Source: Bordetella genomosp. 13
GTDB lineage: Bacteria > Pseudomonadota > Gammaproteobacteria > Burkholderiales > Burkholderiaceae_B
Direction of reading: 5' to 3'
DNA: 64,000 nucleotides
Assembly (NCBI RefSeq): GCF_007679965.1
Contig: NZ_VEHL01000003.1
Location: forward strand, 310,001-374,000
In this document: positions 42,204 to 51,742 of the stretch, piece after piece
How the letters are laid out: every line of letters begins with the position of its first letter
Position numbering within the stretch: the first letter of the stretch is position 1
Position numbers and translations under genes: made by a program
The notes under the pieces: model-generated
The model's database searches: none
Told to the model about the DNA's origin: nothing
What the model saw: only the letters and a program-made list of their open reading frames with translations

Positions 42204-44078
42204 CTACGCCGGCAGCCCCGGCGTGTCGTCCTCGTAGTCGGCCTCGGCAGGCGCCGGTGGCTGGGCGCCGTCGTCCAGCATCAGGCCGCGCGTCAGCTCG
42301 AGCGCCTGGCGCTCGAACAGGCGGCGGTATAGGCCGTTGGGCAACCGGATCAGCGATTCGTGGTTGCCCTCTTCGACGACCCGTCCGTGGTCCAGCACCA
42401 GGAGCCTGTCCAATGCGCGCACGGTCGAAAGGCGATGCGCCACGACCAGCGTGGTGCGGCCGACCATCAACCGCTCCATGGCTTGCTGGATCAGCACTTC
42501 GCTTTCGCTATCCAGGCTCGACGTCGCCTCGTCCAGGATCAGGATGGGCGCGTCGGCCAGGAAGGCGCGCGCGATCGCCACGCGCTGGCGTTCGCCGCCC
42601 GACAGCTTGATCCCGCGTTCCCCCACCAGCGTGTCGTAGCCCTTGGGCAGCGCCTCGATGAACTCGTGTGCGCTGGCCAGCCTTGCCGCGGCCTCGATCT
42701 CGGCACGCGTGGCGCCGGGCCGTGCATACGCGATGTTGTCGGCTAGCGTGCGGTGGAACAGGACCGGCTCCTGTTGCACGATGGCGATCTGGCCGCGCAA
42801 CGAGTCCTGGCGCACCGCGGCGATGTCCTGCCCGTCGATGGTGATGGCGCCGCCGTTGATGTCGTACAGCCGCTGGATCAGCTTGATGAAGGTGGTCTTG
42901 CCCGAACCCGAGTGACCCACCAGGCCGACGCGTTCGCCCGGCGCGATGCGGATCGAGAAGTCGTCGTACAGCGGCCGCGGATGATTGCCGTAGCGGAACG
43001 TGACGTGGTCGAAGCGGATCTCGCCCTGGCCGATGCGGATGGCCGGTGCGCCGGGCGCGTCGTCGATGCCCAGCGGCTGGGCGTCCAGCGACACCAGCTC
43101 TTCCATGTCGTTGACCGAGCGCTGCAGGTTGCGGATGTGCATGCCGACCTCGCGCAGGTAGCCTTCGAGGATGAAGAACATGGTCAGCGCGAACGTGATG
43201 TCGCCGACCGTGGCCTCCTTGCGTACCCATAGCAGCAGCGCCACGCCCAGGATGGCGGCCTGCATGGCGGTCAGCATCAGGCCCTGCAGGCCGCCGTTGA
43301 GCGTGCCGCGCTTCCAGGTGCGGCGCGTGCGCGAGCGCCACTTGTCGATGACGCGGCCCAGCCGTTCCTCCTCGCGCGATTCGGCGCCGAAGGCCTTGAC
43401 CACCGGGTTGCAGCTGATGGCGTCGGCCAGCGCGCCGCCCATGCGGGTATCCCACGCATTGGCCAGGCGGGCCGACGGCGCGACGAAGCCCAGCGACACC
43501 GCGCAGGTGATGCCGATGTACAGCAGCGAGCCGATGCCGACCACCACGCCCATCACGGGCCAGTGCCAGCCCAGCAGCAGGGTGGCGCCCAGCAGCATGG
43601 CCACGGACGGCAGCAGCGCCACCAGCAGCGTGTCGTTCAGCAGGTCCAGCGCCCACATGCCGCGCGTGATCTTGCGCACCGTCGAGCCGGCGAAGCTGTT
43701 GGCATGCCAGTCGGTGGAGAAGCGCTGCACCTTGTGGAAGGCGTTGCGCGCGATGTCGCTCATCATGCGCAGCGTCAGGCTGATGATGTTCATGTAGACG
43801 AACTGGCGCAGCACGGTGCCGGCCAGGCTCAGGCCGGTCAGCGCCCAGAAGGCGGCGATGGCCGCGTTCCAGGCAGCGGCCTGCCCGCCCGCGCCCGACG
43901 CCAGCGCGTCGACCAGGCGGCCGGCGTACAACGGCGTCAGCACGTCGGACAGGGCGGCCAGCAGCATCAGCGACGCGATGGCGCCGATGCGCAGCGGCTG
44001 TTCCAGCCAATGGCGGAAGGTAAAACCAAGGACGTCCTTGAAGACTTGTCCACGGAAATCGAGTTTTCTGCGAGTCAT
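42204..44078 (-). CDS. ABC exporter, fused membrane and ATP-binding domains
   Basis: A 624-residue half transporter (MsbA/BmrA-like). Six hydrophobic helices fall within residues 30-340. The nucleotide-binding domain has Walker A GHSGSGKTT, signature LSGGERQRVAIARAF, Walker B ILILDEATSSLD and H-loop VVAHRLSTV. It would act as a homodimer exporting lipids, drugs or peptides; the substrate is unknown. The start MTRRKLDF lacks its own clear ribosome site and overlaps a short upstream reading frame. A 377-base leader lies ahead of it. Confidence 0.92.
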   Translation of the reverse strand: MTRRKLDFRGQVFKDVLGFTFRHWLEQPLRIGAIASLMLLAALSDVLTPLYAGRLVDALASGAGGQAAAWNAAIAAFWALTGLSLAGTVLRQFVYMNIISLTLRMMSDIARNAFHKVQRFSTDWHANSFAGSTVRKITRGMWALDLLNDTLLVALLPSVAMLLGATLLLGWHWPVMGVVVGIGSLLYIGITCAVSLGFVAPSARLANAWDTRMGGALADAISCNPVVKAFGAESREEERLGRVIDKWRSRTRRTWKRGTLNGGLQGLMLTAMQAAILGVALLLWVRKEATVGDITFALTMFFILEGYLREVGMHIRNLQRSVNDMEELVSLDAQPLGIDDAPGAPAIRIGQGEIRFDHVTFRYGNHPRPLYDDFSIRIAPGERVGLVGHSGSGKTTFIKLIQRLYDINGGAITIDGQDIAAVRQDSLRGQIAIVQQEPVLFHRTLADNIAYARPGATRAEIEAAARLASAHEFIEALPKGYDTLVGERGIKLSGGERQRVAIARAFLADAPILILDEATSSLDSESEVLIQQAMERLMVGRTTLVVAHRLSTVRALDRLLVLDHGRVVEEGNHESLIRLPNGLYRRLFERQALELTRGLMLDDGAQPPAPAEADYEDDTPGLPA

Positions 44079-44107
44079 GACTGCGCCCCGCCGGCGTCGT
44101 GCGCCAT
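44075..44107 (-). CDS. Possible 10-codon upstream ORF coupled to the ABC exporter
   Basis: MAHDAGGAQS, with AAGGAAG four bases ahead of its ATG; its stop overlaps the exporter start as ATGA. It may supply the ribosomes for the exporter, whose own start lacks a clear Shine-Dalgarno. The rest of the 44108-44455 gap shows no other gene besides the 15-codon frame listed separately. Confidence 0.35.
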   Translation of the reverse strand: MAHDAGGAQS

Positions 44108-44244
44108 GGGGCTTCCTTGTGCGAAAAACGGACACGGCCGCATTGGGGCGGCGGAATACGGGCTGGAAGTGCGGTGGGCTGGCGCGGCGGACCGCGTGCG
44201 CCCGGGCTGCGGGGCGGATAGGCGAGGACCGGGTGGGGTCGGAC

Positions 44245-44292
44245 CTAATGCCGCGGCATGGGACGTGGGAAGGCGATACGTACGGTGAGCAT
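44245..44292 (-). CDS. Possible 15-codon leader peptide upstream of the ABC exporter
   Basis: Encodes MLTVRIAFPRPMPRH and is preceded by a near-perfect AGGAGG five bases before the ATG. Such a strong ribosome site before so short a Pro/Arg-rich frame suggests a regulatory leader peptide. It lies about 170 bases upstream of the exporter gene. Translation is unproven. Confidence 0.4.
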   Translation of the reverse strand: MLTVRIAFPRPMPRH

Positions 44293-44455
44293 GACACGCC
44301 TCCTGGTTGGGGATGAAGGATACCGGCGCCTGGGACCAGGCCTGCGCGCCGTGGAGTCGGCGCGCGCTTGCCACAGGCGATGCCGCAAGCGCGGCCTAGG
44401 GATTGTACTAGGTTGCGTGGCCTGTCGGCAAGGCCGGCCGGCCGCGCGTGGGCGC

Positions 44456-46258
44456 TCAGTGGTCGAAATGCAACCGGAAATACGCCTGTCCGTTGCGCTG
44501 GCCGGCGCTCAGCCGGTCGGCCAGGCGTTGCAGCAGCACGGCGGAGACGCCCGGCAGCGCGCGGTCCAGCGCGGCCTGGAAGGCCTCGTCGTCGGCGTCC
44601 AGCAGGTCTGCCGGGGCGGGGGCGTGGCCCGCCAGCTGCAAGGGCGCGCCGCTGTGCAGCAGTTCCAGGTCGAGGTTGTATTCGTCGAAGCTGCCGCGGA
44701 TGCGCGCCACCTGCCGGCCGCCGCCCGCGGCCGCGATGGCCTCGGCGGCTTCCAGCGCGGCCGCCGCGGCGCGGCGCACCACGTCGCGGCGCGCGCCCCA
44801 GGCCGCGCCCTGGGTCTCGACGAAATCGACCAGCGCGCCGGCCAGTCCGCCCGCGACGGGATGCGGCGCATGCCGCGCCGTGTCGTCGGGCAGCGCGGCC
44901 AGGTCGCGCTGGGCACGCCGCGACGTGCCCAGCCGGAACACCAGGTTCAGCACGATGGCCACCAGCCCCGACACGATGACGCCGCTTTCCACCAGGAAGC
45001 GCATCGCGGGCGGGAAGTGGCCGGGCAGGCCCGGTACCAGCATCACGCCCACGCCGGCCACGAAGGACAGGCCCACCATGAAGGTGCCGCGCGCGTCGAT
45101 GGCGCGCGAGGCGATGAGTTCGACGCCCGAGACGATGAGATAGGCGGCGGCATAGATCTCCACCGCGCCGATCACCGGCGTGGGGATGAGCGTCAGCGCC
45201 AGCATGGACTTGGGCACCAGCGCCATCAGGGCCAGCAGGGCGCCGGCGGCCAGGCCGACATAGCGCGAGGTGGAGCGGCTGATGTGGGCCAGCGCGATAT
45301 TGGCCGACGAGGTCACGCTGGGATAGCCGCCGAAGAAGCCCGCGGCCATGTTGGCCAGCGAGCCGGCGCGCATGCCGCGGCCCACCATGCGCATGTCGGC
45401 GCGGCGCCAGTCGGCATCGTCCATCTTGTCCAGCAGGATGGCGGTGCCCAGCGTGTCCAGCTGCACCATCACCGACAGCAGCGCCACGGCCACCAGCAGG
45501 CCGGGATCCACGCCGAACACCGGCGTCACCAACGAGGGCAGCGCGAAGTAGGGCGCCGCGGCCAGTTCCTCGCCGCCGTGCAGGTGTCCCAGCGCGCCCG
45601 ACAGCGCCACGCCGGCCAGCACGCCCGTCAGCAGCGCAAAGAGTTTCATGCGGCGCGAGCCCCATACCGACAGGGCCACGATGACGGCCAGCGTGACGCC
45701 GCCCACCAGCAGGCTGCCGCCGTCGAAGTCGTTGCCGTGCAGGCCGGCGGTGTGCTGCAGCGCCGGCGCGATCAGCGACAACCCGGTGACGCAGACCACC
45801 ACGCCCGCCACGGTGGGCGGGAACAGCGCGCGCAGGCGCGGAATGACCTGTCCGATGAACAGGCCCACCAGGCCGTTGACGATGCCCGCCAGCACCAGCC
45901 CGCCTGGCCCGTACTGCACCAGCAGCGTGCCGGCGATCATGACGATGATGGCGTCGGGCATGTGCACGATCAGCGCGCCCGCGCCGGTTCGGCCGCCCCA
46001 GGCCTGCAGGAAAGTCGCCAGGCCCATGCCCAGCACGGTGGCCGTGACCAGGCTGCTGGTGTCCTGCACCGACAGGCCCGCGATGCGGGCGCTGGCCAGC
46101 ACGTAGGCGATCAGGCCCAGCGCGGTGGCGGCATGCTGCACGGCCAGGCCCAGCAGGGCGCCCGTGCCGGGACGTTCGTCGGCGGCATAGACCAGGTCGG
46201 GCGGACGGCGCCGCGAGGCGGACGACGGAGGCAGGCGCAGGCGGGACAGGAGCGGCAT
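44456..46258 (-). CDS. NCS2-family nucleobase permease with C-terminal ATPase-like extension
   Basis: A 600-residue protein. The first about 440 residues are a 12-14 helix NCS2 (uracil-xanthine) permease: GLAVQHAATALGLIAYV, PTVAGVVVCVTGLSLI, QLDTLGTAILLDKM and SVTSSANIALAHISR. Usual members stop near 430-460 residues. Here about 155 soluble residues follow, with ALEAAEAIAAAGGGRQVARIRGSFDEYNLDLELLHSGAPLQL and a final GQRNGQAYFRLHFD, reminiscent of GHKL (RsbW-like) ATPases. The start at 46258 is provisional (46270 also possible). The substrate is uncertain; it is divergent from organosulfur cluster 2. Confidence 0.82.
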   Translation of the reverse strand: MPLLSRLRLPPSSASRRRPPDLVYAADERPGTGALLGLAVQHAATALGLIAYVLASARIAGLSVQDTSSLVTATVLGMGLATFLQAWGGRTGAGALIVHMPDAIIVMIAGTLLVQYGPGGLVLAGIVNGLVGLFIGQVIPRLRALFPPTVAGVVVCVTGLSLIAPALQHTAGLHGNDFDGGSLLVGGVTLAVIVALSVWGSRRMKLFALLTGVLAGVALSGALGHLHGGEELAAAPYFALPSLVTPVFGVDPGLLVAVALLSVMVQLDTLGTAILLDKMDDADWRRADMRMVGRGMRAGSLANMAAGFFGGYPSVTSSANIALAHISRSTSRYVGLAAGALLALMALVPKSMLALTLIPTPVIGAVEIYAAAYLIVSGVELIASRAIDARGTFMVGLSFVAGVGVMLVPGLPGHFPPAMRFLVESGVIVSGLVAIVLNLVFRLGTSRRAQRDLAALPDDTARHAPHPVAGGLAGALVDFVETQGAAWGARRDVVRRAAAAALEAAEAIAAAGGGRQVARIRGSFDEYNLDLELLHSGAPLQLAGHAPAPADLLDADDEAFQAALDRALPGVSAVLLQRLADRLSAGQRNGQAYFRLHFDH

Positions 46259-46459
46259 GGTGGGCGGCACGGGGAAAGGGGGCGGAACCGGGCCGTATTA
46301 TCGGCGCATTGCGCGCACGGCGAGAATGTCGTTTTCCCGGACGTGCACGCGGCCGCCGCCGGGCGCATAAGCAATCGCCTTTTTCTTAGTCGTGCCCCGC
46401 GTCCCGATCCCGCACACTGCCCGCAATCGTCATCGCATCGGCAAGGAGGCCGTACGCAC

Positions 46460-47677
46460 ATGGACACGATACTGGGCATCGAAGGCGCGACCCGCCGACG
46501 GGCCGCGCTGGCACAGTTGCCGGAGCTGGCCCGCCGCATCGGCGAGGACGCCGCCGCGCGCGAGGCGCGCCGCGAGCTGCCGCATTTCGCCTTCGTGCTG
46601 TTCCGCGATTCGGGGCTGGGCGCGCTGCGCATTCCGGCCGAGCAGGGCGGACTGGGAGGATCGCTGGAGGACGTGTTCGACGTCATCGCCACGCTGGCCG
46701 CCGAGGAATCCAACGTGGCGCACGCGCTGCGGCTGCACTTCGACGTGACGGAGACGCTGTTGCTGGGCCCGCGCAACGCGCATGCCGAGCTGCAGGTGCA
46801 GCGCGTGCTGGAAGGCGCGATCTACGGCGGCGCGGCCACCGAGCTGGGCACGGCGCGGCCGGGACAGATCGAGACGACGCTGACGCGCCATGGCGACCAT
46901 TACCGCGTCACGGGCCGCAAGTACTACGCCACGGGCACGGCGTTCTCGGACTATGCGCGCGTCAACCTGCGCGACGAGGAAGACCGCAGCGTGGTGGCCT
47001 TCATCCCGGTGGCGCGCCAAGGCGTGCGCGTGCTGGACGACTGGGACGGCATGGGCCAGCGCATGACGGCCAGCGGCACGCTGGAACTGGACGACGTGCG
47101 CGTGGAGCCGCACGAGGTCCTGCCGCGCGAGTCCGGCAACCTGCTGGGCCGCCATACCGGCGCGTTGCGGCAGCTGCATCTGGTGGCCGTGGCCGCGGGC
47201 ATCGTGCGGCGCGTGTTCCGCGATGCGCGCGACTACGTGCTGGCGCACGGGCGGCCCGTGCAGCACAGTCCTGCGGCCACCGCGCGAGAGGACGGCTTCG
47301 TGCAGCACGTGGTGGGCGAACTGGCGGCGCAGAGCCTGGCCATCGACACGCTGGTGCGCGAGAACGCGCGCACGCTGGACCGGTCGGCCAACGCCATCGC
47401 GGCGGACGCGCCGGATGCCGAGGCGCTGGTGCTGGACAGCGCGCTGGTCACGGCCAAGACGCAGCTGATCGTGTCGCAGCTGGCGCTGCGCGCGGGCGAG
47501 CGCCTGTTCGACGCGGGCGGCGCCTCGATGACGGCCGCGCGGCACAACTTCGACCGGCACTGGCGCAACCTTCGTACCGTGGCCAGCCACAACCCGCTGT
47601 CGCACAAGACGCGCGTGCTGGGCGACTACCACCTCAACGGCACCACCGTGCACCTGGAGGAAGGCAAGGTGTTCTGA
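46460..47677 (+). CDS. DszC/SfnB-type flavoprotein (acyl-CoA dehydrogenase fold)
   Basis: A 405-residue protein with ACAD fold. The C-terminal DRHWRNLRTVASHNPLSHK marks the DszC/SfnB branch, and TELGTARPGQIETTL is the middle-domain equivalent of the ACAD signature. It has the strongest ribosome site of the cluster (AAGGAGG). It would use reduced flavin to oxidise an organosulfur substrate. It is first gene of cluster 2, divergent from the NCS2 permease; a 191-base gap follows before the MetQ gene. Confidence 0.88.
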   Translation: MDTILGIEGATRRRAALAQLPELARRIGEDAAAREARRELPHFAFVLFRDSGLGALRIPAEQGGLGGSLEDVFDVIATLAAEESNVAHALRLHFDVTETLLLGPRNAHAELQVQRVLEGAIYGGAATELGTARPGQIETTLTRHGDHYRVTGRKYYATGTAFSDYARVNLRDEEDRSVVAFIPVARQGVRVLDDWDGMGQRMTASGTLELDDVRVEPHEVLPRESGNLLGRHTGALRQLHLVAVAAGIVRRVFRDARDYVLAHGRPVQHSPAATAREDGFVQHVVGELAAQSLAIDTLVRENARTLDRSANAIAADAPDAEALVLDSALVTAKTQLIVSQLALRAGERLFDAGGASMTAARHNFDRHWRNLRTVASHNPLSHKTRVLGDYHLNGTTVHLEEGKVF

Positions 47678-47868
47678 CGGTTCGCGGCTGCCGCGGCAAG
47701 GGGCGATGGGCGCGCGGTCCGCGCGGGACGGCCCCTACATAACTTCCAGCCATTGCACGGCCTTGCAAGCGCGGCTGCCGCATATATCCACATACCGACT
47801 AAGTATTTTTCGGCGTCCATGCCGCGGTGCAGAATCCCTTCGATCCAATACGAAACGAAGGGTTTGCG

Positions 47869-48681
47869 ATGCATAAGGTTATGCGCGTGCTGGCGGGTGC
47901 GATGGTCATGGCGGCGCTGTCCGCATCGGCCGGCGCGGCCGACAAGGGCGCGGACAAGAACGCCATCAAGGTCGGCGTGTCCGTGGGCACGGGCGAGAAG
48001 ATCTTCGAAGTGGTCAAGCGCGTCGCGCAACGCGACGGCCTGGAGATCGACGTGGTGGTGTTCAACGACTACCAGCTGCCCAACGCGGCCCTGGCGGCCG
48101 GCGACCTGGACGCCAATGCCTTCCAGCACAAGCCCTTCCTGGACAACCAGATCAAGACGCGCGGCTACGACCTCGTGCCCGTGGGCCTGACCGTGACCGC
48201 ACCGCTGGGCTTCTACTCGCGCAAGATCAAGGCGCTGCAGGACTTGCCGGAAGGCGCGTCGGTGGGCATCCAGAACGATCCGTCCAACGGCAACCGCGCC
48301 TTGCTGCTGCTGCAGGCCTACAAGCTGATCACGCTCAGGCCCGAGGCCGTCAGCGCCAACACCGCGACCCCTCAGGACGTGACCGCCAATCCGCGCCGCC
48401 TGAAGCTGGTGCCGCTGGACGCGGCGCAACTGCCGCGCTCGCTGGACGACCTGACCGCCGCGTCGATCAACAACGACTACGCCACGCAGGCCGGCCTGGT
48501 GCCGGCGCGGGACGCCATCGGCCGCGAATCGCCGACGGGGCCCTACGCCAACCTGATCGCGGTGCGCCGCGCGGACCAGGACGCGCCCTGGGCCAGGCGC
48601 CTGGTGCGAGCCTATCAATCGCCCGAGGTGCGGCAGTTCATCGAGACCGAGTTCAAGGGCTCGCTGGTGCCCGCGTTCTGA
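47869..48681 (+). CDS. MetQ/NlpA-family substrate-binding protein
   Basis: A 270-residue periplasmic receptor with signal peptide MHKVMRVLAGAMVMAALSASAGA. Family blocks are IKVGVSVGTGEKIFEVVKRVA, LDANAFQHKPFLDNQ, NDPSNGNRALLLLQAY and LPRSLDDLTAASINNDYA. The start MHKVMRV fits the signal peptide and follows GAAGGG; an upstream frame adds 14 residues. It has its own promoter gap and lies before ssuE. It is one of three MetQ-like receptors in the window, probably with different organosulfur ligands. Confidence 0.9.
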   Translation: MHKVMRVLAGAMVMAALSASAGAADKGADKNAIKVGVSVGTGEKIFEVVKRVAQRDGLEIDVVVFNDYQLPNAALAAGDLDANAFQHKPFLDNQIKTRGYDLVPVGLTVTAPLGFYSRKIKALQDLPEGASVGIQNDPSNGNRALLLLQAYKLITLRPEAVSANTATPQDVTANPRRLKLVPLDAAQLPRSLDDLTAASINNDYATQAGLVPARDAIGRESPTGPYANLIAVRRADQDAPWARRLVRAYQSPEVRQFIETEFKGSLVPAF

Positions 48682-48726
48682 CGGCGTCGCGCGCCGTCCA
48701 TCCCCATTCATAAGTTGTCTTCCGAC

Positions 48727-49317
48727 ATGAGCATTCTTACCCTGGCGGGCAGTCCGTCGAACCGTTCCCGTTCCTCCGCCTTGCTGCGCCACGCCGCCGA
48801 CCGCCTGGCCCAGCGTGGCCAGGTGATCCGCGAGGCGGGCCTGCGCGACATTCCCGCCGAAGACCTGATCGAGGGCCGGTACACCAGCCATGCCGCCGCG
48901 GACCTGCGCCGCCGCGTCGAGGCGGCCGACGTGCTGCTGGTCTCCACGCCGGTCTACAAGGCCTCGTTCGCGGGCGGCCTGAAGGCCGTGCTGGATCTGC
49001 TGGACGAGCGCTCGCTGGCCGACAAGATCGTGCTGCCCATCGCCACCGGCGGCAGCCCCGCGCACCTGCTGGCGCTGGAATACAGCCTGAAGCCCGTGCT
49101 GTCCGCGCTGGGCGCGCGGCACATCCTGGCCGGCGTGTACGCCACCGACAAGCAGGTGCATTTCTCCGAGGACGGACAGACCGTGATCGACGACGAGGTG
49201 CGGCAGCGGCTGGACGACGCGGTGGACCGCGTGGTGCGGCACCTGGCGCCGGCCGCGCCCGCGCACCAGGCCGTCGACCTGGGGCGCCTGGTCGCCAATG
49301 GGCAACTGGGCATCTAG
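48727..49317 (+). CDS. ssuE: NADPH-dependent FMN reductase, SsuE/MsuE type
   Basis: A 196-residue flavodoxin-like reductase supplying reduced FMN to two-component monooxygenases. [18 protein letters not shown] and [20 protein letters not shown] are the FMN-contacting blocks, and [22 protein letters not shown] is typical of SsuE. No strong ribosome site precedes the ATG at 48727. It is followed 56 bases later by the SsuD-type monooxygenase, the classic partner. It may also serve the luciferase-like enzymes of cluster 1. Confidence 0.9.
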   Translation: MSILTLAGSPSNRSRSSALLRHAADRLAQRGQVIREAGLRDIPAEDLIEGRYTSHAAADLRRRVEAADVLLVSTPVYKASFAGGLKAVLDLLDERSLADKIVLPIATGGSPAHLLALEYSLKPVLSALGARHILAGVYATDKQVHFSEDGQTVIDDEVRQRLDDAVDRVVRHLAPAAPAHQAVDLGRLVANGQLGI

Positions 49318-49373
49318 CCATCAGGGCCGCCCGCATCGCCCCGGCGGCCCGCCACGAGAAGAGAACACACAGC

Positions 49374-50546
49374 ATGGACATCTTCTGGTTCATTCCCACG
49401 CACGGCGACTCGCGCTACCTGGGCACGAGCGCCGGCGCGCGCGCGGGCAGCCATGACTATTTCCGGCAGATCGCGGTGGCGGCGGACACGCTGGGCTACG
49501 ACGGCGTGCTGCTGCCCACGGGCCGCTCGTGCGAGGACGCCTGGGTGGTGGCGTCCAGCCTGATCGGCGCCACGCGCACCCTGAAGTTCCTGGTGGCGGT
49601 GCGCCCGGGCGTCAGTTCGCCGCAGATGGCCGCGCGCATGGCCGCCACGTTCGACCGGCTGTCGGAAGGCCGGTTGCTGGTCAACGTGGTCACGGGCGGC
49701 GATCCCGGCGAACTGGAGGGCGACGGTGTATTCGTCGACCATGACCAGCGCTACGCCATCACGCGCGACTACCTGAAGATCTGGCGCGGCACGCTGGAAG
49801 CCAGCCATCATGCGGGCGACTACAGCCTGCAGGGCGAACAGCTGACGGCCAAGGGGTCGAAGGTGCTGTATCCGCCCGTGCAGAAGCCGTATCCGCCGCT
49901 GTACTTCGGCGGCTCATCGGAAGCAGCGCACGCGCTGGCGGCCGAGCAACTCGACGTCTACCTGACCTGGGGCGAGCCGCCCGAGGCGGTGCGCGCCAAG
50001 ATCGAGGACGTGCGCGAGCGGGCCGAACGGCTCGGCCGCAAAGTCCGCTTCGGTATCCGCCTGCACGTGATCGTGCGCGAGACCGAGGCGCAGGCCTGGG
50101 CTGCCGCCGACGAGCTGATCAGCCACCTGGACGAGGACACGGTGCGCGCCGCGCAATCGGCCTTCGGCCGCATGGACTCGGAAGGCCAGCGCCGCATGGC
50201 CGCGCTGCACGGCGGCAAGCTTGAGGATGGCAAGGGCGGACGCTCGCACCTGGAAGTCTCGCCCAACCTGTGGGCCGGCGTGGGCCTGGTGCGCGGCGGC
50301 GCGGGTACGGCCCTGGTGGGCGACCCGGATACCGTGGCGGCGCGCATCCAGGAGTATGCCGACCTGGGCATCGAGACTTTCATTTTCTCGGGCTATCCGC
50401 ACCTGGAAGAGTCGTACCGCTTCGCCGAGCTGGTGTTCCCGCTGCTGCCGGGCAAGGCGCGCGCGGTGGCCGGCGGCGGTGTGCTGACGGGTCCGTTCGG
50501 CGAGGTGATGGCCACCGAGCTGGTGCCGCAGGCGGCCGCCCGATGA
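49374..50546 (+). CDS. ssuD: FMNH2-dependent alkanesulfonate monooxygenase, SsuD type
   Basis: A 390-residue luciferase-like enzyme that converts alkanesulfonates to aldehydes and sulfite. Family features are [17 protein letters not shown] at the start, [31 protein letters not shown] with the flavin-binding region, [10 protein letters not shown] and the C-terminal [24 protein letters not shown]. Length matches SsuD (about 380). The stop overlaps the next gene (ATGA). Confidence 0.93.
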   Translation: MDIFWFIPTHGDSRYLGTSAGARAGSHDYFRQIAVAADTLGYDGVLLPTGRSCEDAWVVASSLIGATRTLKFLVAVRPGVSSPQMAARMAATFDRLSEGRLLVNVVTGGDPGELEGDGVFVDHDQRYAITRDYLKIWRGTLEASHHAGDYSLQGEQLTAKGSKVLYPPVQKPYPPLYFGGSSEAAHALAAEQLDVYLTWGEPPEAVRAKIEDVRERAERLGRKVRFGIRLHVIVRETEAQAWAAADELISHLDEDTVRAAQSAFGRMDSEGQRRMAALHGGKLEDGKGGRSHLEVSPNLWAGVGLVRGGAGTALVGDPDTVAARIQEYADLGIETFIFSGYPHLEESYRFAELVFPLLPGKARAVAGGGVLTGPFGEVMATELVPQAAAR

Positions 50547-51718
50547 CGTCCGACCGCCACGATGCCGCGCGGGCTCGCGTCGACACGCTCGCCGCACAAC
50601 TGGCCGAGACGGCCGTCGCGCGCGACCAGGCGGGCGGCCATGCGCGGGCCGAGCGCGAAATGATCCGCGCCAGCGGCCTGCTGGCGCTGTCCGTACCCCA
50701 GGCGTTCGGCGGGGAGGGCGCGTCGTGGTCGTCCATCCTGTCCGCGGTGCGCCGGCTGGCGCAGGCCGACAGCGCGTTGGCCCATCTGTTCGGCTTCCAC
50801 CATCTGCAGGTGGCCGGGGTGCTGCTGTACGGCGGGCCCGAGCAGCACGAATACTTCCTGCCCCGAACCGTGCGGCAGCGCCTGTTCTGGGGCAATGCGC
50901 TGAACCCGCTGGACAGGCGGGTGGCGGCGGTGGAAGACGGCAAGGGCTACCGGCTGGACGGCGAAAAGAGCTTCAGTTCCGGCTCCGTGGGCGCCGACAT
51001 GCTGACCCTGTCGGCCTGGCATGCTTCCACCGGCACCGCGCTGATCGGCGCGCTGCCCACCGACACCGCGGGCATCGCCGTGCAGGCCGACTGGGATGCC
51101 TTCGGCCAGCGCCAGACCGACAGCGGCACGGTGCGTTTCGACCACGTGCGGCTGGATCCCATCCACGTGTTCCAGGCGCCGGGCGCCACGCCGGCGCCGC
51201 GGGCCACCTTGCGCTCGCAGGTGGCCCAGCTGATCGTGACCAATCTGTACCTCGGCATCGCGCAGGGCGCGCTGGCCGAGGCCCGGCGCTTCGTCCTGGA
51301 GGACGCGCGGCCATGGTTCGCCTCGGGCGTGGCACGCCAGGCCGACGACCCCTACGTGCAGGAACGCTTCGGCGAATTCCGCCTGGCCGTGCGCGCGGCC
51401 GAGGCGCTGGCGGACATCGCGGGCGCGCGGCTGGACGCGGCGCTGGCGCGCGGCGACGAGGTCACGGCCATCGAGCGTGGCGAGGTCGCGGTGGCCGGCG
51501 CGGACGCCAAGGTCTGGGCGCACCGCGCGGCGCTGAAGGTGGGCACAGAGCTGTTCGAGACCACGGGCGCGCGCTCGACCTCGGCGCGCTATGGCTACGA
51601 CCGCTACTGGCGCAACGCGCGCGTGCATACGCTGCACGACCCGGTGGCCTACAAGATCCGCGACCTGGGCCGCTATGCCCTGGACGGCGTGCCGCCGGAA
51701 CCCTCGCCCTATTCCTGA
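50543..51718 (+). CDS. DszC/SfnB-type flavoprotein (acyl-CoA dehydrogenase fold)
   Basis: A 391-residue protein coupled to ssuD by an ATGA overlap. ACAD-like middle domain with [20 protein letters not shown]; the C-terminal [23 protein letters not shown] marks the DszC/SfnB branch. It is probably a flavin-dependent oxygenase acting before SsuD, for example making a sulfonate or sulfinate from a reduced thioether. It is third DszC-like gene in the window; substrate inferred from context only. Confidence 0.88.
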   Translation: MTSDRHDAARARVDTLAAQLAETAVARDQAGGHARAEREMIRASGLLALSVPQAFGGEGASWSSILSAVRRLAQADSALAHLFGFHHLQVAGVLLYGGPEQHEYFLPRTVRQRLFWGNALNPLDRRVAAVEDGKGYRLDGEKSFSSGSVGADMLTLSAWHASTGTALIGALPTDTAGIAVQADWDAFGQRQTDSGTVRFDHVRLDPIHVFQAPGATPAPRATLRSQVAQLIVTNLYLGIAQGALAEARRFVLEDARPWFASGVARQADDPYVQERFGEFRLAVRAAEALADIAGARLDAALARGDEVTAIERGEVAVAGADAKVWAHRAALKVGTELFETTGARSTSARYGYDRYWRNARVHTLHDPVAYKIRDLGRYALDGVPPEPSPYS

Positions 51719-51742
51719 CCATGCCCGTGACCGGAGTCTTCC

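Noticed and set aside
42204..45665. 1153-codon minus-strand frame joining the ABC exporter and the NCS2 gene
   Set aside because: The upstream part is a shadow of the NCS2 permease in another frame; long open frames are expected at this GC content.
47753..47768. Sigma-54-like TTGCACG-3-TTGCA upstream of the MetQ gene of cluster 2
   Set aside because: The -24 GG is TG and the spacing is one base short of the consensus, so it is not a credible sigma-54 promoter.
46360..48726. CATAA-type motifs before genes of cluster 2 as CysB boxes
   Set aside because: CATAAG/CATAAC occurs near 46368, 47737 and 48708, but the match is too short and variable to name a CysB site.
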